Assembly: GCF_026341035.1 (NCBI RefSeq)
Contig: NZ_JAPEOQ010000001.1
Span: 4,154,001-4,218,000, forward strand
Length of the DNA: 64,000 bases
Source of the DNA: Streptomyces sp. NBC_01016
Lineage (GTDB): Bacteria > Actinomycetota > Actinomycetes > Streptomycetales > Streptomycetaceae
Reading direction: 5' to 3'
Below the pieces are notes generated by a model. The model was not told the DNA's origin, did no database searches, and saw only the letters and a program-made list of their open reading frames with translations. Below, in pieces: positions 1-8,498 of this stretch (within the stretch, counting starts at the first letter, position 1; each line of letters starts with the position of its first letter). The translations under genes were made by a program, and so were the position numbers.

Positions 1-548
1 TGCTGCCGGCCGCCGTCATGATCGGCGCGGTCTCGCTGGGCGCCTCGGCCCGGCTCTCCGCGCGCTTCGGACCGCGGCGGGTGCTGCTCGCCGGACTCGT
101 GCTCCTGGCCGGGGCGCTCGGATATCTCGCCCGGGTGCCCGTGCAGGGGGAGTACGTTCCCGATCTGCTGCCCGTGATGCTGCTCATCTCCGGCGGCGGG
201 CTCGTGCTCCCGGCGCTCGCGGGGCTCGGGATGTCGGCGGCGCGCGAGGAGGATGCCGGGCTGGCCTCCGGTCTGTTCAACACGACGCAGCAGATCGGCA
301 TGGCGCTCGGTGTGGCGGTCCTGTCGACGCTGTCCGCGTCCCGCGCGAACGCCCTTATGGACAGCGGCAGTTCGCAGGCCGCCGCGCTCACCGGCGGGTA
401 CCGGCTCGCGTTCGCTGTCGGGGCCGGTCTGATCGGAGCGGCATTCGTGGTCGCGCTGGTGGTGCTCCGCCGACCCGCACGGACCGCGGAACGGGAGACC
501 CCGCGGGCGCCGGGCCGCGCTGCTCCCTCGCTGCCGTCACGCTCATGA
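1..548 (+). CDS. MFS drug exporter, C-terminal part (5' truncated)
   Basis: The reading frame is open from the left edge and ends at position 548, so only the last 180 or so residues are present. They hold four to five hydrophobic helices and a loop reading GLASGLFNTTQQIGMALGVAVL, typical of the last helices of DHA2/EmrB-QacA (14-TM) proton-driven drug exporters. The polar tail rich in Arg and Pro is probably cytoplasmic. The family role is drug or metabolite efflux through the inner membrane; the substrate cannot be told. It converges on an acyl-CoA ligase, with a hairpin between them. The start and any local regulator lie outside the window. Confidence 0.85.
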   Translation, partial: LPAAVMIGAVSLGASARLSARFGPRRVLLAGLVLLAGALGYLARVPVQGEYVPDLLPVMLLISGGGLVLPALAGLGMSAAREEDAGLASGLFNTTQQIGMALGVAVLSTLSASRANALMDSGSSQAAALTGGYRLAFAVGAGLIGAAFVVALVVLRRPARTAERETPRAPGRAAPSLPSRS

Positions 549-651
549 CGTCTCCGTGGCGGCGTCGGCCACCCGGCGTGTGTTGAACGCCGCCCCGTCC
601 TCTGCTCCGGCAGAGGGCGGCGCCGCGTTCGACACCCGGTGGGTGCAAGGG

Positions 652-696
652 CCTGTCGTGAAACTCCCGCCGGGCAGACGGGAGTTTGACGGCAGG
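652..696. terminator. Bidirectional terminator hairpin
   Basis: A long inverted repeat lies between two convergent stop codons. The inner arms 661-669 and 679-687 are perfect complements of 9 bp around a 9-nt loop. The stem continues outward to 652 and 696 with one mismatch and one G-U pair. The position suggests it ends transcription from both sides. Confidence 0.75.
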
Positions 697-698
697 AC

Positions 699-2339
699 CT
701 AGACCCGCTCCTCCGCACGCTGCCGCAGCAGCTTCTTGTCCGGCTTGCCCGCGTCGGTCAGGGGCAGTGCGTCCACGAAGTCGATGTGGGCCGGCTCGTA
801 CATCGGGCCGCGCTGCCCGCGCACCGCCGCCCGCAGTTCCTCCGCCTCCACCGCGACGCCCTGCGCGGCCACGACCGCGGCGTGCACCTGCTCCATGCGG
901 TCGGCGTCCCGGACGCCGAAGACCGCGCTCTGCAGCACCTTCGGGTGCGAGTTGAGCAGGTCCTCCAGCTCGGTGGTGTACACGTGGCCGCCGACGACCA
1001 CGATCATGTCCTTGAGCCGGTCCACGACGGTGATGTAGTTCTCGTCGTCGAGGAAGCCGATGTCACCGGTGTGCAGCCAGCCGTCCCGCAGCACCTCGGC
1101 GGTCAGCTCGGGTTGCTTCCAGTAGCCGGTCATGGTGCCCTCGGACCGGATGCAGATCTCGCCCAGCTCGCCGACCGGCAGGTCCTTGCCGTCGGTGTCG
1201 CGGATGGCGACCTCCACGCCCGGCAGCACCTTGCCCGCGGAGCGCATCCGCTCGGGCCGGTCCAGGTCGTGGTCGTCCGGGGTGAGCACGCTGATGCCGC
1301 CGGCCTCGTTCTGCCCGTAGAACTGCAGGAGTACGGGCCCGAAGCGGCGTACGGCGTCCGCGATCCGGGCGGGCGACGCCTGGCAACCGCCGTACGTCAG
1401 GCCGCGCAGGCTGCTCAGGTCGCGGCGCTCGGAGTCCGGGTGGTCGAGGAGCTGGTAGACCAGCGGCGGCAGCAGGAACAGGTGCGTGATGCGCTCGCGC
1501 TCGATGGTGGCGAGCACGTCGCCCGCGTCGAAGTCGTCGAGCAGCACGATGCAGCCGCCGGAATGGATGACGTTGTCCGCCAGCATGCCCGCGGCGTGCG
1601 CGAGGGTGGTGCACGCGAGCTGCCGGGGCAACTCCCGCTCAGCGGGGCGCGCCTGATCCACCATCCGGCGCATCCGGTTGACCTGCTCGAAGGTGGTGAC
1701 GATGCCCTTGGGGTGGCCCGTCGTACCGCCGGTGTGCCGGATGGTGCAGATGTCATCGGGGCGGGCGCGCGACACGAACGCCTCGTCGGGCTGCTCGGCG
1801 GCGAGCGCCAGCAGGTCCTGCCCGATCTCCCGCTTGTCCTCGCCGAGCACGAGAACGTGCCGCACGGGCGCGCTCTCGATGACCTCCACGGCGCGGTCCG
1901 CGTAGTACGGGTCGACGATCAGTACCTGGGTCTCTACGTCCTGAACGATCGCCGCCTGCACATCGGCCGACAGCTTGTTGTAGAGGTGGTTGACCTGGCA
2001 GCCCACGAGATTGGCGGCGTAACGGGCCGCGATGATCTCGGGCAGATTGCCACTGAGCAGGGTGACGGTCGACTCGCGCGTGACACCTTGAGCGGCGATG
2101 GCATGGGCCATGCGGTGCACCAGCGAGTGGAACTGACTCGCGGTCAGCCGCCGGTCCTCGTAGACCAGGACCTCGCGGTCCGGGTGGGCCGCCAGTGCGG
2201 CGAGATTGTCCTCGATGAAGGTGCGGAAGGGTTCCGAGGTGCCGGACGCCGCGTCAGATATGACCGAGTCGTTCGAAGTGCCCTCGGAATCCAGGGGTGT
2301 TGCGGGGGTGGGGGTGGGTGCGGATGCCTCTGCAGGCAT
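699..2339 (-). CDS. Acyl-CoA ligase / AMP-dependent synthetase
   Basis: A 546-residue member of the ANL (adenylate-forming) superfamily, which activates a carboxylic acid with ATP and transfers it to CoA or another thiol in the cytoplasm. All core motifs are visible: TGGTTGHPKG (phosphate loop), YGQNE (A5), GWLHTGD (A7), DRLKDMI (hinge) and the catalytic Lys in TDAGKPDKK near the C-terminus. The ATG at 2339 is chosen because a strong AGGAGG lies 6-11 bases upstream; the frame stays open further 5' but that extension is low-complexity and unlike the family. The first 30 residues are Pro/Thr/Ala rich and probably disordered. The gene stands alone. The substrate is unknown; a medium- or long-chain fatty acid or an aryl acid would both fit. 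Confidence 0.88.
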   Translation of the reverse strand: MPAEASAPTPTPATPLDSEGTSNDSVISDAASGTSEPFRTFIEDNLAALAAHPDREVLVYEDRRLTASQFHSLVHRMAHAIAAQGVTRESTVTLLSGNLPEIIAARYAANLVGCQVNHLYNKLSADVQAAIVQDVETQVLIVDPYYADRAVEVIESAPVRHVLVLGEDKREIGQDLLALAAEQPDEAFVSRARPDDICTIRHTGGTTGHPKGIVTTFEQVNRMRRMVDQARPAERELPRQLACTTLAHAAGMLADNVIHSGGCIVLLDDFDAGDVLATIERERITHLFLLPPLVYQLLDHPDSERRDLSSLRGLTYGGCQASPARIADAVRRFGPVLLQFYGQNEAGGISVLTPDDHDLDRPERMRSAGKVLPGVEVAIRDTDGKDLPVGELGEICIRSEGTMTGYWKQPELTAEVLRDGWLHTGDIGFLDDENYITVVDRLKDMIVVVGGHVYTTELEDLLNSHPKVLQSAVFGVRDADRMEQVHAAVVAAQGVAVEAEELRAAVRGQRGPMYEPAHIDFVDALPLTDAGKPDKKLLRQRAEERV

Positions 2340-2890
2340 GGATTGTCCTCCTGGGGCCACCGACCCGCTTGTCTCCGTACGCGCCGGTGGTAGTGCTTTG
2401 TTGGTCGTGGGGGAGGCAGTCCGGAGCCGTCGGCGCATGACGCCGCGCCCGGCACAAGTGGCACCCGCCCGGGAGCGTTGGTTGCCCCGGACAACCAACA
2501 CCCAGGCTAACTCCCCGCTCCATCCACACGCGCCTCGGGTTGGGGCGCATCCGCACGCTTGACTCCTTCTTTTCCTTTGTTCTTCCAGGATTTGACCTCT
2601 GTATCCCTCGGTATTTGCCGCCTCTCGCGGACCGCGGCCACGGGGCGGTCTCCGGGGAGGGGAGGGGAGGGGCACTGGAGGCGCTGGCGGTCGTTCAGAT
2701 AGCGCTTCGCGGACACGGGCGTGGACCATGCCAACCGTGAGGCCAGGTTGAGCGATCCGAGGCGCGAGTCGGTGCCAGAGGGAAGCACGCAGCCGGGTTG
2801 TTCTGATTCTCGTGTCATAGGGTGGATGCGCGGAGCGAGGGTAGGGATCCGCTGAAGCATGGCGGAGCTGCCTGGCCTGGGGGAGTACGG
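2340..2890. other. Divergent intergenic region
   Basis: 550 bp without a convincing gene lie between the ligase and the Crp-type regulator, so it must hold both promoters. An 8-bp inverted repeat (arms 2477-2484 and 2492-2499, 7-nt loop) lies in the presumed leader of the ligase. A purine-rich tract of repeated GGGGA occurs around 2655-2673. A short minus-strand frame starting with GTG at 2556 has a GGAG upstream, but it runs into the ligase and has no protein-like composition. No clear -10/-35 pair was assigned. Confidence 0.4.
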
Positions 2891-3655
2891 GTGGAGACTA
2901 ACGGTACGGCCAGGCCCGGGCAGCATGGATCGGCGGACGCTCCCGCGCCGTCCCAACCGCCGGCGCCGCTGCGATCCAACAGGCTCGACGACCAAGTTCC
3001 GTTCCTGGCCCGGCTGGAACACCCGGTACGCGTCGCGCTGCTGGAACTGGGTCAACCCATCGAGTACGGCCCACGGTCCGTTCTGGTGCATCAGAACGAA
3101 CCGTCCACCCACGTGATGATCATCCTTGCCGGCTGGACCAAGGTCACCCGCTCCGCGGCCAACGGCTACGAAGCCCTACTCGCCCTGAGAGGGCCGGGCG
3201 ACGTCGTCGGTGAGGCATCCGCAGTCAGTGGCCGCCCACGCTCAGCGATGGTCACTGCGATCGGCAAGGTCGAGGCCGTCGCGATCGAGCGCGACAGGTT
3301 CCTGGGCCATCTTGCGGAGTACCCGGAAACTGCTCTCCAACTGCTCAGCCTCATCGGGGACAGAACACGCGCCAGTGACCGGCGGCGTGTGGATCAAGGA
3401 GCCCTTGGGATTCGTGAGCGGTTGTCACTCCTGCTCTTGGAGCTGTCGCGCACACACGGGGTGGAGGATGCGGAGGGTGTGCGCTTGACCACGGGCCTCA
3501 GCCAACATGAGCTGGCAGGTGCGGTCGGCTCTTCGCGAGAGGCGGTGGCGAGGCTTCTGAAGGAGTTGCGAGAGCGCGACATCGTCCGCACCAGCCGAAG
3601 GGGGATGGTGATCATCCGGCCGGACCTGCTGCGCCGGATCGCGGGTGGCGGGTAG
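2891..3655 (+). CDS. Crp/Fnr-family cyclic-nucleotide-responsive regulator
   Basis: A 254-residue protein with an N-terminal cNMP-binding fold (about residues 45-150) and a C-terminal winged helix (about 190-245; LSQHELAGAVGSSREAVARL is the helix-turn-helix). The phosphate-binding cassette reads GEASAVSGRPRSAM. It keeps the Glu, Arg and Ser that contact the ribose and cyclic phosphate in E. coli CRP (E72, R82, S83), so real ligand binding is plausible. The GTG at 2891 is preferred because GGGGGAG lies just upstream; a GTG at 2822 would add 23 residues but lacks a good ribosome site. It is 130 bp upstream of a nucleotide cyclase on the same strand. I infer that it senses the cyclase product or controls the cassette; it could also be an unrelated global regulator. 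Confidence 0.85.
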   Translation: METNGTARPGQHGSADAPAPSQPPAPLRSNRLDDQVPFLARLEHPVRVALLELGQPIEYGPRSVLVHQNEPSTHVMIILAGWTKVTRSAANGYEALLALRGPGDVVGEASAVSGRPRSAMVTAIGKVEAVAIERDRFLGHLAEYPETALQLLSLIGDRTRASDRRRVDQGALGIRERLSLLLLELSRTHGVEDAEGVRLTTGLSQHELAGAVGSSREAVARLLKELRERDIVRTSRRGMVIIRPDLLRRIAGGG

Positions 3656-3785
3656 TCAAAAAACATGCAGCCGGACCGAGTTGTGTGCCATCGGTTACAG
3701 AGGCTGTGTGCAGGTGTTCCTTCTTCAATGTCAGACCCTCGCGGGATAGTGCTTCGGACCGAGCCCGACCGTCCGAGAGGCACGT

Positions 3786-4634
3786 ATGAGCCTGGCCCTG
3801 AGAGAACCCGTCAACCGCACCATTCTGCTGTTCGACATAGAGGACTTCAGCCGACGGGACAATGTGGCGCAGGCTTACCTGCGCCGGGAACTGCACAACG
3901 CAGTTGAGGACACCCTCGCCGAGGCGGGGGTCGAGCGGAACATGCAGTACCGCGAGGACCGCGGGGACGGCCTAATCGTTCTGATCAGTTCCGACATCCC
4001 GAAAACTGCGCTGCTTCGGGTCCTGCTGACGACCACTCCAGATGCGTTGCACCTGTACAACCGCCTGGCATCGAGCAGTGCGCAGATGCGGCTACGGATG
4101 GTCCTGGCCTCGGGAGAAGTCGCCTTGGACCCGAAGCGTGGCACTGTCGGTGGGCTCGTCGGGCACGACCTCAATCAGTCCTGCCGTCTGCTCGACTCCG
4201 AGGTCCTGCGTAAGGCCCTCGCACAGCGGGACGCGGACTGTGTGCTGGGGGTGTCGCCCTCGGTCTACGAAGGCGTGGTCCGTCACGGACATCGCGGACT
4301 GCGCCCGGAGGAGTTCCATCACGCTCCCGTGGCCGTGAAGAAGGACCGACTCGAGCTGTGGCTGCATGGTCCGCTCCCGTACGGCACGACCACCCCCGCC
4401 CCGGAGTCTCCCTCCGCTGGGAGCGAGGGCTCGGATGCGCAGGACGTCGCAGTCGGAGAGGCGCCTGGTGTCGCGCCCGCGAAGAGTGGGGCGGACGTCA
4501 CATTCAACGGCGGGACCGTGTCGTTCGGCGGCAGCCAGGTCATGGGTGATCAGACCGGAGTCAGTGGCGGTCGGGTCATCGGTGACGTGATCTTGGGCAG
4601 TGTCCAGTGCGAGAACGGGAGCGAGCAGCCATGA
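3786..4634 (+). CDS. Class III nucleotide cyclase, Pycsar PycC-like, with C-terminal signalling motif
   Basis: A 282-residue soluble protein. Residues 10-200 form a class III cyclase homology domain. The two metal-binding aspartates are D17 (LLFDIEDFS) and D61 (RGDGLI), and the transition-state Asn and Arg are N130 and R134 in HDLNQSCR, so it looks catalytically competent. Such enzymes make cAMP or cGMP, or cCMP or cUMP in Pycsar; the base cannot be read here. A Pro/Ser/Gly-rich linker follows (205-236). Residues 248-271 then carry a Gly/Val-rich motif (core QTGVxGGxVxGDVxLG), repeated near the N-terminus of the next protein. The stop overlaps the next start (ATGA), so the two are translationally coupled. 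A GAGAGG lies upstream of the ATG. The Pycsar assignment rests mainly on the PycTM-type gene downstream. Confidence 0.85.
   Translation: MSLALREPVNRTILLFDIEDFSRRDNVAQAYLRRELHNAVEDTLAEAGVERNMQYREDRGDGLIVLISSDIPKTALLRVLLTTTPDALHLYNRLASSSAQMRLRMVLASGEVALDPKRGTVGGLVGHDLNQSCRLLDSEVLRKALAQRDADCVLGVSPSVYEGVVRHGHRGLRPEEFHHAPVAVKKDRLELWLHGPLPYGTTTPAPESPSAGSEGSDAQDVAVGEAPGVAPAKSGADVTFNGGTVSFGGSQVMGDQTGVSGGRVIGDVILGSVQCENGSEQP
4527..4598 (+). other. Shared signalling motif, copy 1 (cyclase C-terminus)
   Basis: These bases encode cyclase residues 248-271. The motif matches the one at 4802-4873 at 17 of 24 positions without gaps: the shared core is QTGVxGGxVxGDVxLG, preceded by GGS and a Val. The short, Gly/Val/Gln-rich, near-terminal form resembles bacterial amyloid signalling sequences and RHIM-type cores. 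The amyloid reading is inference. Confidence 0.6.
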
Positions 4635-6787
4635 GCGAGCAGCCCGGCGACAAGTCTGCGGAATCGTCCCAGGACGACACCGACCCGGCAGCCGACAGGC
4701 AGGAACCGGGGAACGGCGAGCACGCCGACGCGGAGGAAGATCGCCCCCAAGACCCTTGGGCCGCCCGTCGAGAGTTGTACGAACACGTACCGGCCTCCGT
4801 CGGCGGCAGCCTGGTCGGCGGTGCTCAGACCGGTGTCACCGGTGGCAGCGTCGTGGGCGACGTCGTCCTCGGAACCAAGGTGGAGCACCACTACCGCTTC
4901 GGTGCCGCCACCCATGCCTCCGGCAACATCCCGGCTGCCGAACTCGACCACCTGGCCGAGGTGTTCGCCGGATACGAGACGCTCGTTCACCCCCTTCGTG
5001 ACCGGCTGCGCGAGGAGCGGGTTCTCGTACTGTCCGGCGCGCCCTTCACGGGTCGTCGCAGCGCCGCTTTGATGCTGCTGCGGTCCATTGACGCCTCGCG
5101 TGTACGCGCCATCGACCCCAACACCCGGCCGACGGCGCTGACGGACGAGATGAATGGCGATTCGCTCGGCTACCTCATCAGCGATCTGGTGACGGACAGG
5201 GACAACCCGCTGCGCGACATCGACCTATGGGCGGTGCAGGACACCCTGCGCAAGAAGGATGCCTACATGGTCATCACTGTCGACCTGTTCGCAACCCTGC
5301 GGGGTGTAGCCGTCGTCGAATGGCAGCCGTCATCGCCCCAGGCCGTGCTCCGGTCACACCTGCACGCCCGAGTACAGGACCCGCGGAAGGAGAACGGCCT
5401 GCTGAGCCTGCCGATCTCCCGGGAGTTCCTTGGCAGGGACGACCATCAACTGCGGGAGGCGGCGTCGTTCGCGGAGGCATTGGCCGCGCACGCGGATGGC
5501 AGGATCACCTACGAGGAGTTGGTGGACGTCGGCCCGATATTGGTCCGAGATCAGGTCCAAGAATGGTTCGGAACCGACGAGACCACACTTCGGGACAAGG
5601 CGTTCCTCATCTCCCTCGCGGCGTTCGACGAAGCCGCCTACGCCCTGACCGCGGAGCTCAGCGATTCCCTGTGGGGGCAATTCCAGAGGACCGAAGATGC
5701 CGGGAAGGAGCCCCGTGTCGGCATCTTCGGGACGTCCATAACCAAGCGGCTTCGTCTGGCCCGAGCCGTCGAGTACTGGCAGGAGGAACACACCGAGTGG
5801 GGCCCTGTGCTCCAGCGCATGGCACGCTTCGAGGAACGCAGAGCCGCCGGAGAGGTCCTCCGTGAAGTGTGGACGAGCCACCCCTCCGCGCGGCCGGCTC
5901 TGCTCGCGTGGCTCCGCAAGCTCGCAAAGGACGGACGCCCGCTGGTGCGCACCCGTGCGGCAGTCACCGCTGCCGTGCTGGCCGAGACCGACCTGCCGTC
6001 GGCGATGGCCCTGCTCATCGAAGGCTGGGCAAAGTCGAAGCTCTACCGAGACTGCCTCGTCGCCGCCAATGCTCTGGCCACGGCGTACGCCGTCGGTGCC
6101 CCGAACATCCCGCAGATCCTGCGCTCCTGGTGCGATGGCGAGGCCGAACCACGGACTCGCTGGACGGCTATCCGCGCGTATGCCCTCGTGGGCCCCCACA
6201 TGCCCGACGAAGCGCTGGAAGCGTTGGCGGAAGCGGCCCGCACCGGGGGCGATGAAAAAGAGGCGCAGCACATCGCCGAGTCCACCGCGCTGTTGCTGAG
6301 CGACGAATCGGTGCCGGTCCGCCGCCGGGTATTGGGGCGGCTGCTCGAGTTGCTCCAGGACGAGCCTTCCGGCCGGAGGCTGGCACTGCATGCGTTCGTC
6401 CTTGCAGGCACGCGCGCTGACAGCCGGCTGCTGTTGCGGTGGTACGCGGAGGCTGCCACGTCGGGCGTGGAAGATGCAGAGAAGCTGATCCTGCTGTGGC
6501 AGACCGCTCTGGCCGATCTGCGTTACACCACCGATGCGTTGAAGGGCCTCGCCGGCTGGGTTCTCGAGGCGGACGGCGATCCGCAGGTAGAGCGACAACT
6601 GACGTTGCTACTTCCCAGGCTCGCCGTGTCACCCGAGGACGGTAAGCGTCTCGACTACATGCTCGGGACATTGTGCGCGCGACGCGGAGACGGCCCGCCT
6701 GCGGTAGCCGGCCGTCTGATGGCCGTGCTGCGTGGCGCTGCCGCCGCACCTGCGGCTGAGGGCCGTGAAGTTCCGTATCACCACTGA
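4631..6787 (+). CDS. STAND/NLR-like NTPase with degenerate P-loop and helical repeats
   Basis: A 718-residue protein. Residues 1-50 are acidic and disordered. Residues 58-81 carry the motif shared with the cyclase. Residues 128-230 look like the start of a P-loop NTPase: GAPFTGRRS (136-144) stands where Walker A would be, with Arg in place of the usual Lys, and AYMVITVDLF (211-220) could be Walker B. From about 400 to the end there are repeated helix pairs rich in Ala/Leu/Arg resembling HEAT/ARM repeats, the usual sensor part of STAND proteins. STAND proteins sense a signal through the repeats and oligomerise to activate a partner, here presumably the cyclase. The start at 4631 overlaps the cyclase stop by 4 bp. 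The NTPase call is moderate because the P-loop is degenerate; it may be a non-hydrolysing scaffold. Confidence 0.65.
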   Translation: MSEQPGDKSAESSQDDTDPAADRQEPGNGEHADAEEDRPQDPWAARRELYEHVPASVGGSLVGGAQTGVTGGSVVGDVVLGTKVEHHYRFGAATHASGNIPAAELDHLAEVFAGYETLVHPLRDRLREERVLVLSGAPFTGRRSAALMLLRSIDASRVRAIDPNTRPTALTDEMNGDSLGYLISDLVTDRDNPLRDIDLWAVQDTLRKKDAYMVITVDLFATLRGVAVVEWQPSSPQAVLRSHLHARVQDPRKENGLLSLPISREFLGRDDHQLREAASFAEALAAHADGRITYEELVDVGPILVRDQVQEWFGTDETTLRDKAFLISLAAFDEAAYALTAELSDSLWGQFQRTEDAGKEPRVGIFGTSITKRLRLARAVEYWQEEHTEWGPVLQRMARFEERRAAGEVLREVWTSHPSARPALLAWLRKLAKDGRPLVRTRAAVTAAVLAETDLPSAMALLIEGWAKSKLYRDCLVAANALATAYAVGAPNIPQILRSWCDGEAEPRTRWTAIRAYALVGPHMPDEALEALAEAARTGGDEKEAQHIAESTALLLSDESVPVRRRVLGRLLELLQDEPSGRRLALHAFVLAGTRADSRLLLRWYAEAATSGVEDAEKLILLWQTALADLRYTTDALKGLAGWVLEADGDPQVERQLTLLLPRLAVSPEDGKRLDYMLGTLCARRGDGPPAVAGRLMAVLRGAAAAPAAEGREVPYHH
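4802..4873 (+). other. Shared signalling motif, copy 2 (NTPase N-terminus)
   Basis: These bases encode NTPase residues 58-81 and match the cyclase C-terminal motif at 17 of 24 positions. A motif at the N-terminus of an NLR-like protein and at the C-terminus of the adjacent effector enzyme is the arrangement described for NLR-associated amyloid signalling pairs in bacteria. Confidence 0.6.
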
Positions 6788-6804
6788 GTGAGGAGAATCG
6801 AGCC

Positions 6805-7926
6805 ATGGCAGACCTCCGCCGCGAGACCGACTGGGACCAGGGCGCAGACCGGCACAGTGACCTGGCCGACCCCGTACTGACCGTGCGTCAGCTGTCCCGT
6901 TTTGACCACCGCAGGGGTTACAGCCGGATCGACAATGCGCTGGTCTTCACCACGGACAAGGGGGACTTTAAGGTCTACCTGCCGCCCCGCCGGCCAGCGC
7001 GCTCGCTGTTCGCCGTCAGGCGGTACACCGCGGTCTACGAAGTAGATATGGGGGTGCACACTTGCATCGCTTCGCTGCCGATGCCCAGCGACAATGATGC
7101 CTTCGATTTCACCGCAGAGGTGGACCTGACCTGGCAGGTCTCCCAGCCGGAACAGTTCGTGGCCAGCGGCGAGCGGAATGTGCCTGCTCTTTTGAAGCGC
7201 AGCATAGAGCGGCTGATACGTCCGGTGAGCAGGCGCTTCCCCATCGAGGAGAGTGCGGGTGCCGAGCACGCCGCGTGCCAGGTGATCGCCGACGCGGGCG
7301 AGCTGGGAAGCGAAGTCGGGTTGCGCACGTCGTGGGCCCTTCGGCTGAGGCTGGACGACGCCGCGATCATCCATCAGCAGGAGGTTCGCCGACTCCGGTA
7401 CGCCGACGAACAGCTGGGTCTGTCACACGACTTGGCATTGCAGGAGGACCGGACCAGGGCGGAGCGAAATACCGAGCAGGCGCGGCACGACCATGAATTG
7501 GTCATGCTGCACGGCCGCCAGCAGGAGAAGGTGAGGGAGCTGGAGGCAGCGAAGATCCGCTATTACGAGCAGTACCTCCAGCGCGGTGGCGTGGCGATGT
7601 GGGCCCTGCACCTGGCGGAGCACCCAGAGGATTCGCGGCTGGTCCTGGAGAACCTGCGCAAGGACCAGGCGGACCTGATCCGGAGCCAGTCCGAGGTCGC
7701 CCTGCAGGTGTTGAAGGAAGGGAACCTGGAGGACTACCAGCGGGCGGGTCTCAGCAAGCAGGCCGTGGAGATCATGGAGGGATTCCTCGCCCGCAACGTC
7801 ACTGTTGCAGCTCCTGCTCCTGCCGCAGCGGATGCCCTGTCCTGGGTCGGGGCCGATGACACCCTGGTGCGTTTCCACAAGGAGAAGGACAGGGCGGCCG
7901 CCGACAGCTCCGAGGAGGAGCGATGA
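6805..7926 (+). CDS. SPFH/band-7-like protein with coiled coil
   Basis: A 373-residue protein with no evident membrane helix. Residues 25-180 resemble an SPFH/PHB (band 7) domain: a beta-rich part with DNDAFDFTAEVDLTWQV, then SRRFPIEES and an Ala/Glu helix. Residues 185-265 are a highly charged coiled coil (repeated Glu/Arg/Gln, few Gly or Pro), and the tail is disordered and acidic. SPFH proteins form large rings or scaffolds on membranes and often partner with membrane proteases. An AGGAG lies about 10 bases before the ATG. It sits 17 bp after the NTPase and overlaps the next gene by 4 bp (ATGA), so it belongs to the operon. I infer a scaffold for the membrane effector or the protease. Confidence 0.6.
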   Translation: MADLRRETDWDQGADRHSDLADPVLTVRQLSRFDHRRGYSRIDNALVFTTDKGDFKVYLPPRRPARSLFAVRRYTAVYEVDMGVHTCIASLPMPSDNDAFDFTAEVDLTWQVSQPEQFVASGERNVPALLKRSIERLIRPVSRRFPIEESAGAEHAACQVIADAGELGSEVGLRTSWALRLRLDDAAIIHQQEVRRLRYADEQLGLSHDLALQEDRTRAERNTEQARHDHELVMLHGRQQEKVRELEAAKIRYYEQYLQRGGVAMWALHLAEHPEDSRLVLENLRKDQADLIRSQSEVALQVLKEGNLEDYQRAGLSKQAVEIMEGFLARNVTVAAPAPAAADALSWVGADDTLVRFHKEKDRAAADSSEEER

Positions 7927-8429
7927 CCTGCGGTGGGACGGAAGCTCCGATTGCGGGGGCCCGTCTACTCACGGAGCTGCGGTCCGAGGCGGCCCGTGCG
8001 GACAGCAAGGCGTCCCTACTTCTGGGAGTCATGAGCATGACGGTGAGCTTGCTCGTTGGTCTGCTCGCGGCCCGAGGACGGTTTCCATTACGGCTCTCCG
8101 TCGCGGGGAGCGCGTTGTTGTGGGTGGCCTTGGCGGCCTTGGCCGGCGCACTGGTGTGTCTGCTCCTCGCCGTTGTGCCCCGTTACGGCAACGTCCAGTG
8201 GGCTCCTGGACGGCCGTTGACGTACTTCGGAGACATCCGCCGGGCCACGGACGACTGTCGGCTCGCGGAGGCACTCGATGTCACCGAGGCGCATCCGACC
8301 GAGGGAGTGCTCGAGGCACTGGCTCAGAACAGCCGCATCGTCGGCGCCAAACACCGGTGGATCCGCGTCGGCCTGGGTGCCTATTGCGTGGGAATGCTGC
8401 TGTTGCCCATCGTGCGGCTCGTTGGCTGA
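7923..8429 (+). CDS. Pycsar effector-like (PycTM) small membrane protein
   Basis: A 168-residue protein. An N-terminal amphipathic helix with ELRSEAARADSKASLLLG leads into a first membrane helix, a second follows at about 60-82, then a soluble stretch of about 55 residues, and a third membrane helix ends the protein (GLGAYCVGMLLLPIVRLVG). The RADxKAxxLL start, the two-plus-one helix plan and the length match the Pycsar TM effector family (DUF5706-like). Those effectors bind a cyclic pyrimidine nucleotide made by the partner cyclase and damage the membrane, stopping phage growth. Its start overlaps the SPFH gene stop by 4 bp. The cyclase two genes upstream supports the assignment. No alignment was run, so a generic small membrane protein remains possible. 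Confidence 0.68.
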   Translation: MTCGGTEAPIAGARLLTELRSEAARADSKASLLLGVMSMTVSLLVGLLAARGRFPLRLSVAGSALLWVALAALAGALVCLLLAVVPRYGNVQWAPGRPLTYFGDIRRATDDCRLAEALDVTEAHPTEGVLEALAQNSRIVGAKHRWIRVGLGAYCVGMLLLPIVRLVG

Positions 8430-8498
8430 AGGTCCTTCGCCGACCGATTTCTCACGGCGCCGTCACGTTCCGGCCGTACGTTTACACAGGAAGATCCC

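Noticed and set aside
786..2393. Long plus-strand frame opposite the acyl-CoA ligase
   Set aside because: It mirrors the ligase, has Val/His/Arg-rich composition without domains and lacks a ribosome site; the ligase strand has all ANL motifs.
2254..2556. 100-codon minus-strand frame with GGAG before a GTG, as a leader peptide
   Set aside because: It overlaps the ligase in another frame, is Pro/Arg/His rich and has no conserved features I can name.
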